64,000 nucleotides of DNA from Xestospongia muta (Eukaryota; Porifera; Demospongiae; Haplosclerida; Petrosiidae): assembly GCA_963693285.1 (NCBI GenBank), contig OY848917.1:8804192-8868191 (forward strand), written 5' to 3'. Every line of letters starts with the position of its first letter. The first letter of the stretch is position 1. The notes beneath the pieces were generated by a model. That model saw only the letters and a list, made by a program, of their open reading frames with translations, searched no databases and had not been told where the DNA came from. Below, in pieces: positions 1 through 10,375 of the stretch. The position numbers and the translations under genes were made by a program.

Positions 1-210
1 CCCATAATCCATGCCTAGTCACAGTCTCCCTGTTAACAAATAAAATTAATGTACTTGTCATGGTCACTAAATTACCTATGAACCTTTTCATATATATAAC
101 TAGATATTGTTCTTTATAGGCATTGTAACATGAGACACAATCATTCCTGAAAAATCATCAACTGATATTACATGTGTAACACCATAATGATGCTCCAATG
201 CTATGTTCAC
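1..210 (-). pseudogene. Integrase-like (DDE) gene, left copy, truncated by the window edge
   Basis: Two pieces of the gene described at 56,509-57,463 are present. Bases 1-29 are the start of the exon that encodes the TRHGLWD motif; its acceptor (gttaacag on the minus strand) is at 30-31. Bases 100-210 encode the upstream catalytic piece, with YGVTHV followed by VDDFSG, where the first D of VDD or its neighbour would be the first catalytic Asp of a DDE/rve integrase. That piece runs into an in-frame TAG at 100-102 after MPIKNNI, in both copies, so the 5' part is broken or an exon boundary is missed. This left copy keeps the family-typical Gly in YGVTHV, which the right copy has changed to Ser. 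Confidence 0.65.
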
Positions 211-388
211 CTATCTTCATTCCTTGTGACTCCAGATACCCTTTCATCATTTTACGTCCATATACCTCACCAACCTATAATTAATTTTGAGATATTCCGA
301 AAAAATAATGGTTTTACCTCCTCAACTGTACCACTGACTTCAGATTCGGCACAATTTCTATTATAATTTCTAAATAATGCCTAACATA

Positions 389-400
389 CGCGCATGCGCA
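389..400. promoter_or_regulatory. Palindromic NRF1-like motif between two divergent genes
   Basis: CGCGCATGCGCA matches the known NRF1 consensus (YGCGCAYGCGCR). It lies between the minus-strand integrase-like gene and the plus-strand SAMD3-like gene, where a two-way promoter would be expected, and it is conserved in the right copy at 57,643-57,654. Promoter function is inferred. Confidence 0.45.
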
Positions 401-434
401 ATAAATTTTTTTTGCCGAACTGGTCTTTCTAATG

Positions 435-2410
435 AAGTGTAGTATTGTGTTGGAAGACTGGTCGGCTGATGGATCATTTGCGTTTTTATTATTCAAAGGA
501 ATCCCCAAAATTTTTGGACAACTTACAATGAGTGATGAATAGCTCAAAGACGTTGCTGAGAAAATACCCGATAGAGTCAAGCTGAAAAATATTATAGACA
601 ATGCAACATCTGCTCAGAAGGTCAATAAATTGACCTGTTGTTGTTTTTGTTATGATAATGTTATACTATTATCATTAGTAGGAAAACAGTAGTCTTGACA
701 TCAATAGTCTGGGTCACCAGCCAACTACAACAAATATTGTTTAGCAAAAAGATACCTCATCTCAAAATTGGCATCACATATTTATGATAACCTCTGCTTT
801 TTCTTTTAGAACAGAGGAAACCTTAGTCACTGGACAATTCACTAGAAGAGTAAGAACAAAGATTATTCCATCTCTCTCAACATTTGATAATGGTACATAC
901 AAGACTCTTCAAGTGATCAGTACAATACTGTGTGTCATAAACTGATTAAAACCTATCCAAATGTTAAAAGATGAAATTGATTCTACTGGCTATGTAAGTG
1001 TATGATAATTTTTCATTGTGAACTTGTTATGAAGAATTTGTTAATTTCTCAAGGTTCTTAGAAAACAAAGTTATGGGATGAATTCAAGTTTCTTTGTCAT
1101 TTATCCGTTTCTAAGATAGATTCTGTAACTACTTACCCTCTTCAAAATGTGGAAGACTTCCAAATGTCTTTGAAGTGACACAAGTACTTGTGTTGATGAT
1201 GTAGATAATGAATGATATATAGCAACAAATCTGGCTTCCTTACAGTAGGAATGTTGTAAATGAAAAAGGAACCATTCTCTTGAAACCATACAGTCTTTGA
1301 CCAGCAGAACATTTTCTAGACAGAAATTGATAATGAATTTGAACCTCCAGTTTTGGAAATCCACGAGCAATACCCATCATTGAAGGTTTGGAAAATAGTG
1401 AGTTGTTAATAAAACTTGTTATTATTATTATCATTGTTTACATGTGTTAATTTCTTCTCTATTTCAGATTAATTAGGATGGAATTCAGAACTGTTATCAG
1501 GCTGGATGAAGGATCCATTCATTCATGGAAAGTTGCCTGACTTGAAAAAAAGAATGATTACTTTTTCTTGATTGGGACTCAAGCACAGGCCAAATTGAAA
1601 TAGCTTCTCTCCACTCTTGATGACAAGAAAAGCAAAGAACTTGTGAAAGAAGGTATTTTGTGACTAATTCAATGTATGTATGACATGATGTTTTAATAGG
1701 TCTTGTAGCTTTTTCAGTTATTATATGAACTGTTGATCTCCATTGAGAAACTAGTACAGTTTATGAAGGTAATAATCTACCTGTAGATAGTGTTGTCTAT
1801 TATAATAGATAAATGTCAAATGTAAATACGTCAGTCATTCAGGATGTAGTACTTGACTAATTATATCCTCATTGTTTAAGTGTCTGCCTTTAAAGTATGG
1901 TTAACCTTTGACTCCTTGCTGTTTTCAAGTTTGTCAATAACTTATACAATGCTCCTTATTGTGCGCCAACTTTTAGTAGTTTTCTGAACAACATTTACAG
2001 CCTAACAAATCCTTTCTGCTTGATTACAGTGAATGGGTCCAGCTAGGCAGACTAATTACTCTGTAAGAAATATTTTATGATCAAAGTATAATGTGGTAAG
2101 CTAACAACAGTATATGTTGAATTACTCTTAACATGATTAATTTTTGTTCAGTGATTCATGCATACATGATCATATCTGTTGAAGAGACCTCTTTCCATAT
2201 CATAGTAGAGGAGAAGCTATCTGTGAACTGAATTCTTTTGAGAGTACCTTGATCCACATGGTGTGTTGTTACTTTGTTTATGACATTGCATACCTAAAGC
2301 CTCTCCAGTCACTTCTATTGATGATCCAGTACTATGTGTTTGGACTAGAAGACTCACAAAAAGATATACCTGCACTCATAGAGATTGAGATGGACAATAG
2401 TTTGTAATTA
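435..2410 (+). pseudogene. SAMD3-like gene, decayed, left copy
   Basis: Translated pieces occur in family order. 435-620 gives a SAM-like end (IPDRVKLKNIID) interrupted by TAG after MSDE. About 810-1,000 gives RVRTKIIPSLSTFDNGTY and, after a frame change, YNTVCHKLIKTYPNVKDEID, matching the conserved region of SAMD3-like proteins with its Y-P-x-L/V-K-D motif. Near 1,055-1,090 the usual SW-K-x-x-L stretch reads S-stop-KTKLWDEFK, a Trp codon turned TAG. 1,290-1,390 gives TFSRQK then EFEPPVLEIHEQYPSLK. 2,165-2,405 gives ISVEETSFHIIVEEKL, then a shifted frame with YFVYDIAYLKPLQSLLLMIQ, like the family C terminus. Stops and frameshifts make it dead. The family name is from memory of motifs; function of the family is poorly known. 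Confidence 0.6.
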
Positions 2411-3613
2411 TAAAGTAACTCAGAGTTATTATATATACAGTTTATTATATTGTATATGTATTATGTCATCACTATTTAAAGTTCAAGTACTTTTGTATTC
2501 ATTTATATAAGACATAACGTAGAAGAAATAAGAAATAGAAATATGCATTTTCAGCTTCTGTACTATTCCTGTGTAGTTATTTACACAATAAGAAGCCCAC
2601 ACTTTAGAACTTTTAATTTGATGAGCAGCTTGCTAGCATAATGACCACTGCTCCTCTCACAAAGATAATTTGTTATGGATGATAACATTTACACCCTATT
2701 AACATTAAAATGCCATGTAGTTTAATCGTTCCTACGTAAAGTTGATTTACTTTAGTTAGTTTATTTACATCTGTGATAAAAGGTTTTAAAACACTTTCAG
2801 ATTCATATTTAATCAAGTTAAGACTTGTTACATGCTTTGGATCCAAGTTTTGTGAGTGAGTAGTAAAACAGAGTTAGTACAATACAATACATTTGTATTG
2901 AATGTTAAGAACCATCACATACATCACTAACTTTGCTATCTGTTCATGCATATTTCTTTGTCACCTATATTTATTAGATATATATATATATATATATATA
3001 TAACAAAGGCTATTTTAAGAGATTTATTTTCCTTTTTTTCTTGAAATGTTTGTTGAACAGAACAATCCAATTGCTTGCAAGTTTTCCCTACAAGTTTGTT
3101 ATCATAAACAACAGTGAAATTTGCAACTGTTTGAGAAGATGGTGCTGTTCCTTATAATTAAGACCAAACAGAAACATAGCTGCTATATAAATCTGTAGTA
3201 CCTGAGAACCAACTTAGCAAGTGAAGTTGAAGTCATTTTGAGACGAATGAGCCTCAAAGAGATGTCTGACTAACTGCTATCAGATTTGATGCACCAAAGA
3301 AAACAGCAGCAGTTGTATGCAGCGACACTCTTAATTGCTTCAATTTGTAACGAAGCCATGTCTATTTATTTGCTGCCAAGTATAATTATTTACCTCTAAA
3401 TCCTCTCACAACGGATTTCTCTGCCTCTACATTCGTAGTATCAGCCACACCTATTATTATTGATTTGTTCCTCTAGAAGTCCTATATACTAATAAAGATA
3501 TCCAGGGGCAACATATACTATTTGCTTGACCAGCTCAGTACTTTCAATAAAGACTTCAGATCTCTTAAAGCTCTCCTTATGTTCAATAGGGACTTCAGCT
3601 CTCTTGATCGACA

Positions 3614-3931
3614 TGGCGAATATAATACAAATAATTCTTTACGATAGAGAGTCTGTACGTGTCGTGAGGGAAAAGGATTGTCTTTCGAAAGTCAGTGTTT
3701 AGAGGTATCACTCAGGTTCCTGTTTTTTATACCATAGAGCGAGAGATGGATTGCAAGGCACTCAGCAGTTACTCAGGACTAAATTGTTTGAAGGTAGTGA
3801 TTCCTAACTTTGAAACTAGATTGAAACTGTATAGCAAAATCTTTGTGAACAGTTGTAATATGAACAATGTCATATTACAGGTTATGTCCATTTATGATGA
3901 TTTATGGTCAGGACTCAAGTCAAAAAGGTGA
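3614..3931 (+). pseudogene. Possible decayed 5' exons of an unrecognised gene, shared by both repeat copies
   Basis: At 3,614 an ATG opens MANIIQIILYDRESVRVV, which resembles the short ubiquitin/PB1-like start seen in some SAMD3-like proteins, and ends at TAG after about 29 codons. A second open stretch, 3,695-3,931, encodes 78 residues including ETRLKLYSKIFVNSCNMNN. The right copy keeps the same peptide near 61,600-61,742 but stops just after NNVILRVM, and its ATG context is altered. Retention of a readable peptide in both copies suggests former coding sequence. I do not recognise it with confidence. Confidence 0.3.
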
Positions 3932-5893
3932 ATTATACTATTTATAATGTATGATACCACTCTATAACATGATCTTGTGAAGGAGAGAGCATTGCAAGGA
4001 ATACTATCAAGATTAAACATTTAGAATGATAATTATGAAAAGACATAATCATATTTATAGTTTTATTAGAGTGCTATATATCTATCTACACATGTCTTTA
4101 TAATTAATTTAAAGACATAGTTAGCTATATAGTTTTTAGGATCCCTTTCCTATTCCTATGTTTTGTCAAAGTACTGATAAAAACCTTGCAAATGAACAAC
4201 TTGAAACAGATTGAACATACATTTAACACACTCTTGCTACAATACTCGTGACCAAAGATTCATTATCACATGACAGAGGAATGCAGAAGATGCATGAGTC
4301 TTATTGCTAATTTTTTTTCTAAAGGATTATCCTGATCCTTTGTAAATCTCTTAAAACTAGGTCTAGGTCAGTTCAAATTTTGATTATCTATTATATATAA
4401 AATACTTTCATGAGTTACATCCTTTTATATATACTTACATATAAATGTAACTATCAATACAATATCACCTTTACAGTTCCATCATTGTCTTTAAGAAATT
4501 CATATTTGTTCACAAGTAACCTCATCACAATTAAGCAAGTGCTATGAGATGGACACTGACTGAGAATAATAAGTGATTATATCCACTTCTAACAAAGTTC
4601 GTATGTACATTTCTCTTGTTAATGCATTAATTTTAGTAACATAACATGACTAACCTTTTGTGTAGATGACTCTGCTTTATTGTCACTAAAATGTTTAGTG
4701 TTCTGGTTGCTTGGCCTTTAATCTCAGGAGTGTGATGGGGATGTTACTTTTTTAGTCAGGTTTTTACAGGTATGAACTTGTCTTTGTAGTCAATACACTT
4801 GGTGTTAGTTACTAAAAGAGCTTTTAGGTGTGGAACTACTGATATTTTTATAGTCTTGGGAACAGTATTTAATAGAAAGGTGTCAACCAGCCTTCTCGCT
4901 ACTGATTACCTGATTTAGTTATGAATATTATTTTTAAAAAGATGATGTAATAGTTTGTTATGGGATCTATTTAGCTATTCCCATGCTTTAACCTTATTCC
5001 AGTAACCCTAATATATAGGGAGCTATTATTGATAGTGTCATCATTAGATTAATATAATTTGTTTACCGTATGTTTTTTGTGAAGTATACCAGTACATTAC
5101 TTATCTCCATTATTTTCATTACCGCAGCATGGAACACTCTGATCGGAGGCCACAGACTGACCTAATAATCAACCACATATTATGATATTTACAGATGATA
5201 ATATATATGATGATGATGACCATTAAAAAAGTACTTCACAGCAGTTGAGCAAAGTCTATTGATGCAATGTAGTAATGTCATTTCTTTTTCTCTTGCTGGA
5301 TGAACATTATATATTTAATATGTCATATCAGATCATTCTAAAACAAATGATGTCCTAGCATTTCTCAAATGCAAGTTTGCAAAGATACTTTCACAAGTTA
5401 GTTTCAAGTGGGACATAGTAGCTGGTACATGCGTCTGGGAGCAAAGCTTCATCTATACATAAACTCAATCTTTACCTTATTGGTATTCACATTTCAAGAA
5501 GTATGTTGAAGATCTCATAGCTGTTCAAAAATTTGTTTATAGAATTATATCTAGCAACTGATAACTTTGTGTTCTTTCTGTTTATGAGGGACAATCGTGA
5601 TCAGTTCTATTTTTTGTAATATTTACTATATCAGTAGTCTCACAACAATTACATCTCCTTCTACATGTATACATCTACTTAACTTTACAACTGTTGGTAA
5701 AGAAGGCTGACAAGGTAAGTAAATTTACCATAACTTCAAAACAAAAAACTAAAAGCAAAATTCCTTAACTTTTGTCGTTTCTTTGTCAAGTTTTGTATGA
5801 GGAGAAACTGTTGTCGTCGAGTTATAGCCGTTCAAAGTACATTACCAGCTAACACACACACACGCAAAAGGCAAATACTCTAACCCTCGCTAT

Positions 5894-8178
5894 GCGCAGT
5901 CTTCAATTCAGAGTGGTTATTGTCAGAGATATTTGTGATTGTCATATGATGAAAAGAAACAATTAATTACTACCAAGCTATCAAAGCTAAAAATTATAAA
6001 AATGCAGCATTTTATGATGTTTGGCTGTCAATTAACCTTAAAAATACGAGTTAGTTAGCAATGGACCTTTTGCTACAAATGTTCACTAGTGAAAATACTT
6101 AAGTAACAATTACAAATAACTGATACCATCAAATCAACAAAAAACTGCTGTTTACATCTTTTTCAATGAGGAACAAATCTTAGTTATATATTTGCATTCA
6201 TAAATGGAGGTCATGTTTTTCTTTGATTCAAACATGGCAAAACTACTTTGTCTAGTTTTGTAATTTAATTACAACATCTCCACCTCCAACATTGATGTCA
6301 AAACAAAAGGATAAAAAGATTAAGTCCATCCATCCATCCATCAGGTCTCTGTATCTTTCCAGCCTGTGACATTGATCAAAGCTGTCTTTCACATTTTTTT
6401 CATTAATGCATGGAGTCCTTTATATTACCATGGCCTTATAAATCTGTAACTTGCCCCATTCTTTCTTTGTTTTACAAATATTCATAATCATGTAAAACGT
6501 GATGAACAAATCTGATTGGTGACCTAGAATTCCTTCGTTGGGCGAGTCTGACTTGTGGATCTGAAAGGTTGGTTGCACAGATATACCCTTCTCAATTAAG
6601 CTTTGAACTATTAAAGAAACGGACAGTAAACGCCGTAAATAGGTAAGTTCTATAATTTTGGTAGTTATATTATTTATAGATCTGGTAAGAAATCCTTCCC
6701 TCCGTGCGCGTCAAGAGTGATGACCCTTGGCGTTGCCGCCCCTTCGCTAGCTCGGTACAGAGTAAGCTGCGCAAGCGTAAAAAAGCTATTAAGTTTAACC
6801 AGCACACAAAACTCTTCGTGTAAGAATTGTTTGTATTTACAATCCTGAATATTTCTGTATGCTGTTAGATCTACTAGTACGTAAGTCTCTCTCTTAACCA
6901 TAGTAATTTACAGCTCATTAATGAGTGGTATATGCTAGAATCAGAAGTTAAAAAATTTAAACTTTTATAAGTTCTCTTTATTAACTTGGTAGTACATTTC
7001 CTTCTTTCCTTTGGGATTATTTGGAGGAAGATGTATTACATTCTTGATTCTTACAAGAATTAATAAAATCTGTTAATTGCATTCTTTTTTGCAATCAAGA
7101 TCATGTGATTGATGACATTGCACCAATCTTCTCTCAATATGGTATACAGTTTCTGAGTCAGAATGGAATATAGGTTTGTTTTAAGTGGTGCTTTGGTGAT
7201 TGAGTGTCAAGAACACATGAAAGTGTAATACTTACAAAGAAAACGTTTGTGCTATCTGTTAATGGAGTAGCAACTACAACTATTAATATATTAGTTAGAA
7301 AGACACTTTAAAATACAACTGTTACATAAACACTTGCCATAGCCCATAGACAAGGCAGCAAACACATTGCTACCAGACAAGAAATTAATTTTTAATGGCT
7401 ATTAAAACTTTAAAACTTAGACTGGTTCTCTTTTAATACTTTATAACCAACACTTACTGCAGTACTCAAATCTACAGAAGAGTTAAGCTTACTTTGTGTG
7501 TCTTTTAATTGTGTTATTTTGAATGCTACATTCTGATTGGACTGCATGAATGATGTATGCTAGTGTCCTAGACCTATTTCTTTTTGAAGTGGGCAGTGAC
7601 ATCAGACTGTGAGAAAGTTAATTATTCTTTTTTATTAGTCTAATGTTAATTTTTTAAAGCAGTTTCCTGGTAACACTAATATTGTTTGGTTCAATCTTTT
7701 TTCTTTTCTTTACTAACACATAGAGAGCTTATGACTGTTATACAAAGTGATTTTGAAGATTAAATTTTATTTAATCTGCAAGAGAAAAAACATTTGACTC
7801 TCAAGTTTACCATGGCTCCTACATACACAATGGCAAAGGCTATGCTTCGAAAAAAAGTTTTGGCTTTCTAGCTTCTAACTACAGTCGAAGTTAGAACTAT
7901 GCCTTTTTTTACTAAATTTTAAAGTTGCATCTTATGCAAAAACATCATAGTAAGGTCTTTCCTCGCCTGATCGATTACTTTGAGGACATTGCGTTATTGA
8001 TGGATATGATACCTTAAGAAAGCTTTTTACTGTAAAATATCATCTGTAAACTATGCATGCTGCTAGTATTATATACTATGACGCATACGCAGTGACTACA
8101 ACGCGGAGCAAGAGTACCCCATGACCCGTCTCTAAGAATCGATTGTGAGCGACGGAAGCCAAGGACAACACGTATCAG
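5894..8178. other. No gene seen
   Basis: AT-rich single-copy-looking DNA. There is a short CATC run at 6,328-6,343 and a more GC-rich patch at 6,690-6,790 that is open on the minus strand (75 codons, 6,674-6,901) without any motif I know. A hairpin with an 8-bp stem (ttctaact / agttagaa) sits near 7,868-7,891. Nothing here is convincingly coding. Confidence 0.5.
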
Positions 8179-8805
8179 TACAAGTAGTTAGCCTCGTACC
8201 CAGGCTAAACGCCTGGTAACTACTGTTTGCGCATGCGTTTAATTTCCACAGATTTCTTGGAAAATAGTATACTCTAGGAATCCTTAGTCAACTATAACGG
8301 CAAAATTCCTTTTACCTCAATATTAGATTAGCTACTTGTAGTACTGACAGAAACTTTTCTGCTGGTCTACTGTAAGCTCTAAAGAAGCTAGGAACCAGCT
8401 GCTTGAATGCCTCTAAGTCTGCAAGAGATTTCTCTAGAGACACAACTCGAAGTTTGCACTTAATACAAATAATAAAGAGAGACCATGATCTCTCGAAACG
8501 ATAACATCAAGCAAAGAAGTTATTCGAGAAACCCAGTTGTTTTGCATCCCAACAGCACTGAACAAGCTTGTTGCTCTTGGCTTCCACTAAATCACTGCAT
8601 AACCAACAAACTCGACTACCCATGTCGGTGTAGTGAATGAAACGTCATCATTATAAACCCAGCCCATCGATTCGTCATTTAATTGAAAAAGTAATAATTA
8701 TGATGTCAACATGTTTCAATAATTACGCGCATGCGCAAGCAGTAGTCACCAGGCGTTCTATATTCTCTTTACTAGAACGCCTGTGTACGAGGCTATACAA
8801 GTAGT
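8179..8805. mobile_element. Non-autonomous inverted-repeat DNA transposon with 10-bp target duplication
   Basis: The element proper is 8,189-8,795 (607 bp). It begins TAGCCTCGTAC and ends GTACGAGGCTA, and is flanked on both sides by TACAAGTAGT (8,179-8,188 and 8,796-8,805). The inverted repeats extend inward and include CGCCTGGTRACTACTG and a palindrome GCGCATGCGC-like core (8,228-8,238 and 8,727-8,736). The right end also holds a subterminal hairpin in which CCAGGCGTTCTA is repeated in inverse (about 8,748-8,784). No transposase frame is visible inside. A 9-10-bp duplication fits Mutator-like mobilisation, but the superfamily is not settled. Related pieces lie at 9,430-9,483 and 26,038-26,232. 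Confidence 0.85.
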
Positions 8806-8879
8806 TAAATAGGAAATACGGCTTGGGGATTGCGCGTTAAATAGAGTGAGCATCACTATTGTTCGTTTCTGCTGTCTAC

Positions 8880-9115
8880 GCAGTTGTTCGAGTAATTCTA
8901 TTGGAGAGTCAATGGAGATTCTCACTTCTTGTTCTTTCGACTGCCATTAAGTAAGAAATATCTTTTAAAGCAATAGGTTCGCGCTATTTGTAGGAAGAAT
9001 TTGCCTATCAACTCTAATACACGAGTCTGCAGTAAACTCTTTATTAATGCATCTGGACGATAATTAAAACATGACGAAGTTCCTTCCTATATATTTACCG
9101 GTCCTATTTACTTCT
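8880..9115 (+). repeat. Transposon 5' region duplicated at 12,650-12,880
   Basis: Starting with cagttgttYgagtaattcta, this stretch is repeated at 12,650-12,880 in the same orientation, including acacgagtctgcag and the region around the ATG at 9,071. The second copy has lost the coding frame that follows. The pair looks like two copies of the same Harbinger-like element's 5' part, with the hAT pseudogene between them. Confidence 0.75.
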
Positions 9116-9720
9116 AGAATTACAAATAATGAGAGAAAGCCACCTAGAAGACGACTATTACCCATACAGTTCCCAAGCGACCCTTCACCTACTGACAGCT
9201 CAACTGTTATTGATATTGTTCATGTTGATGTTTGTATACAAACAGAAGAGAACTTTGATGAGATTAAGGTGGAGTTAGCTTCAGCTAGAGAAAAGATATC
9301 ATTTCTGGAGCAAAATGATGAATAATGAAATGTTAAGATTAAACAATATAAAGTATGATGATTGTAAGGTGACATTCTTTACAGGGTATCCTAATTATGG
9401 AGTACTTAAAGCTTTATCAATTTTAGGACTAGCCTTGTACCCAGGTGTTTTACTAAAGAGTAGAACACCTGGGTATGAGGCTATTTTAGGACCAGTTGTT
9501 GATGCTTTGAGCTATTCTTGCAAACACAATGAGGACAGGTTTGGTGAAAATCTAAATAAGCAATGTCAGCCACAAATGTTACCTCCACAAGAAGAATTTT
9601 CTTACATTAATTCCTCTTCAACTAAGACTACTGGAACAGGACCTTACTTATTGTTTTGGTATGTCCAAATCAACTGTTTTTAGAATTATTGCTTGGATTA
9701 ACTTCCTGTTCTTGAAGTTT
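9071..9720 (+). pseudogene. Harbinger/IS5-like transposase (DDE_Tnp_4 type), N-terminal part, broken
   Basis: Three overlapping frames spell the start of a transposase of the DDE_Tnp_4 group found widely in invertebrates. 9,071-9,325 encodes a basic then acidic stretch with a short coiled coil (VELASAREKISFLEQ). 9,315-9,683 encodes VTFFTGYPNYGVLKAL, matching the family's FYTGFP-like opening, then PPQEEF. After a frame change, 9,642-9,720 encodes YCFGMSKSTVFRIIAWINF, the family's helix-turn-helix, and ends at TAA. The DDE catalytic part is missing downstream. The frame at 9,430-9,492 is a transposon insertion that added 21 codons without breaking the reading frame. A paralogous 5' piece lies at 12,650. 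Confidence 0.65.
9421..9492. mobile_element. 54-bp palindromic mini-transposon with 9-bp target duplication
   Basis: The insert is 9,430-9,483, TAGCCTTGTACCCAGGTGTT ... ending in its inverse, AACACCTGGGTATGAGGCTA, around a short loop. TTTTAGGAC flanks it on both sides (9,421-9,429 and 9,484-9,492). Its ends match those of the 607-bp element at 8,189 (TAGCCT-GTAC-CAGG), so it belongs to the same family reduced to little more than its termini. Insertion plus duplication adds 63 bp, i.e. 21 codons, to the transposase frame. Confidence 0.85.
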
Positions 9721-10214
9721 TAAAGAAATACCATCAGGGCCTCCAAAGCACTGATAAAAGAAAACATCCAAAGAAGTTTAGAGTAAATACCCAACTACAA
9801 GAGTAATACTAGTTGCCACGTAAATTTATATTGATCAGCCTTGTCTTCTTGAGCTAAAGCAAATGATATTTTTTAATTACAAAAATTACAACACATTTAC
9901 TGGTATCTCATCTGATGGTTTACTTTGTTCATAGCATTCCTAAGAATTCATGTGTAATGAGCGATGAAAACAATAAATAACTTTTGACAGGTTATTGCTT
10001 ATTCATTTAACTGATATTGCTGATAGAATTTTTTGGTTTATTGTTGTTTATCTAATATTCATCCACCACTTTGTGCTTAAAAGTAACTGTAGAATATATA
10101 TCTATTGGACAAAATCAAACTTGAACATAACAAACAATACTATAAGTAATAATTATGTTTGTTCTTGGGAGAAAGTAACTCTGAGAAGATGTCATCGGAG
10201 AAACAACTATCAAG

Positions 10215-10240
10215 CAAATCACTGTCAACACAGTGATTTG
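10215..10240. repeat. Perfect 10-bp hairpin
   Basis: CAAATCACTG and its exact inverse CAGTGATTTG are separated by 6 bases. It sits between the Harbinger-like and hAT pseudogenes. It could be a transposon end or chance; no terminator role is expected in this kind of genome. Confidence 0.5.
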
Positions 10241-10375
10241 GCGGGCAAGTTTGGAAGCGTGCTAACTATATAAGGTGTAGCTTGGGTGTGGCATGTGAGC
10301 GTATATAGTATTATTTACTCCAGATGTTGTTAGGCATGCTTTTGTAATATTTTTAGCCCCTCAGGTATAGTGAAG

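Larger units (their letters stand above)
1..5893. repeat. Left copy of a long direct repeat (same orientation as 57,254-64,000)
   Basis: Base 1 aligns with base 57,254 and the match runs, by eye, at roughly 90-97 percent identity to the CA-rich stretch near 5,855-5,893. Both copies carry the same gene pieces in the same order: integrase-like exons on the minus strand, a SAMD3-like pseudogene on the plus strand, a TA dinucleotide run (2,979-3,002 here), and a CA run near the end. The copy probably starts outside the window, since the homology is already running at base 1. The right copy is longer because of extra segments near 59,770-60,400 and 62,505-62,710. Confidence 0.93.

Noticed and set aside
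1..5893. Long terminal repeats of a giant retroelement as the explanation of the two long direct repeats
   Set aside because: They contain introns and dead cellular-type genes, no reverse transcriptase of LTR type lies between them, and neither outer edge is inside the window.
6674..6901. 75-codon minus-strand frame in a GC-richer patch
   Set aside because: No motif, no paralogue in the window, and no splice context; left as unexplained.
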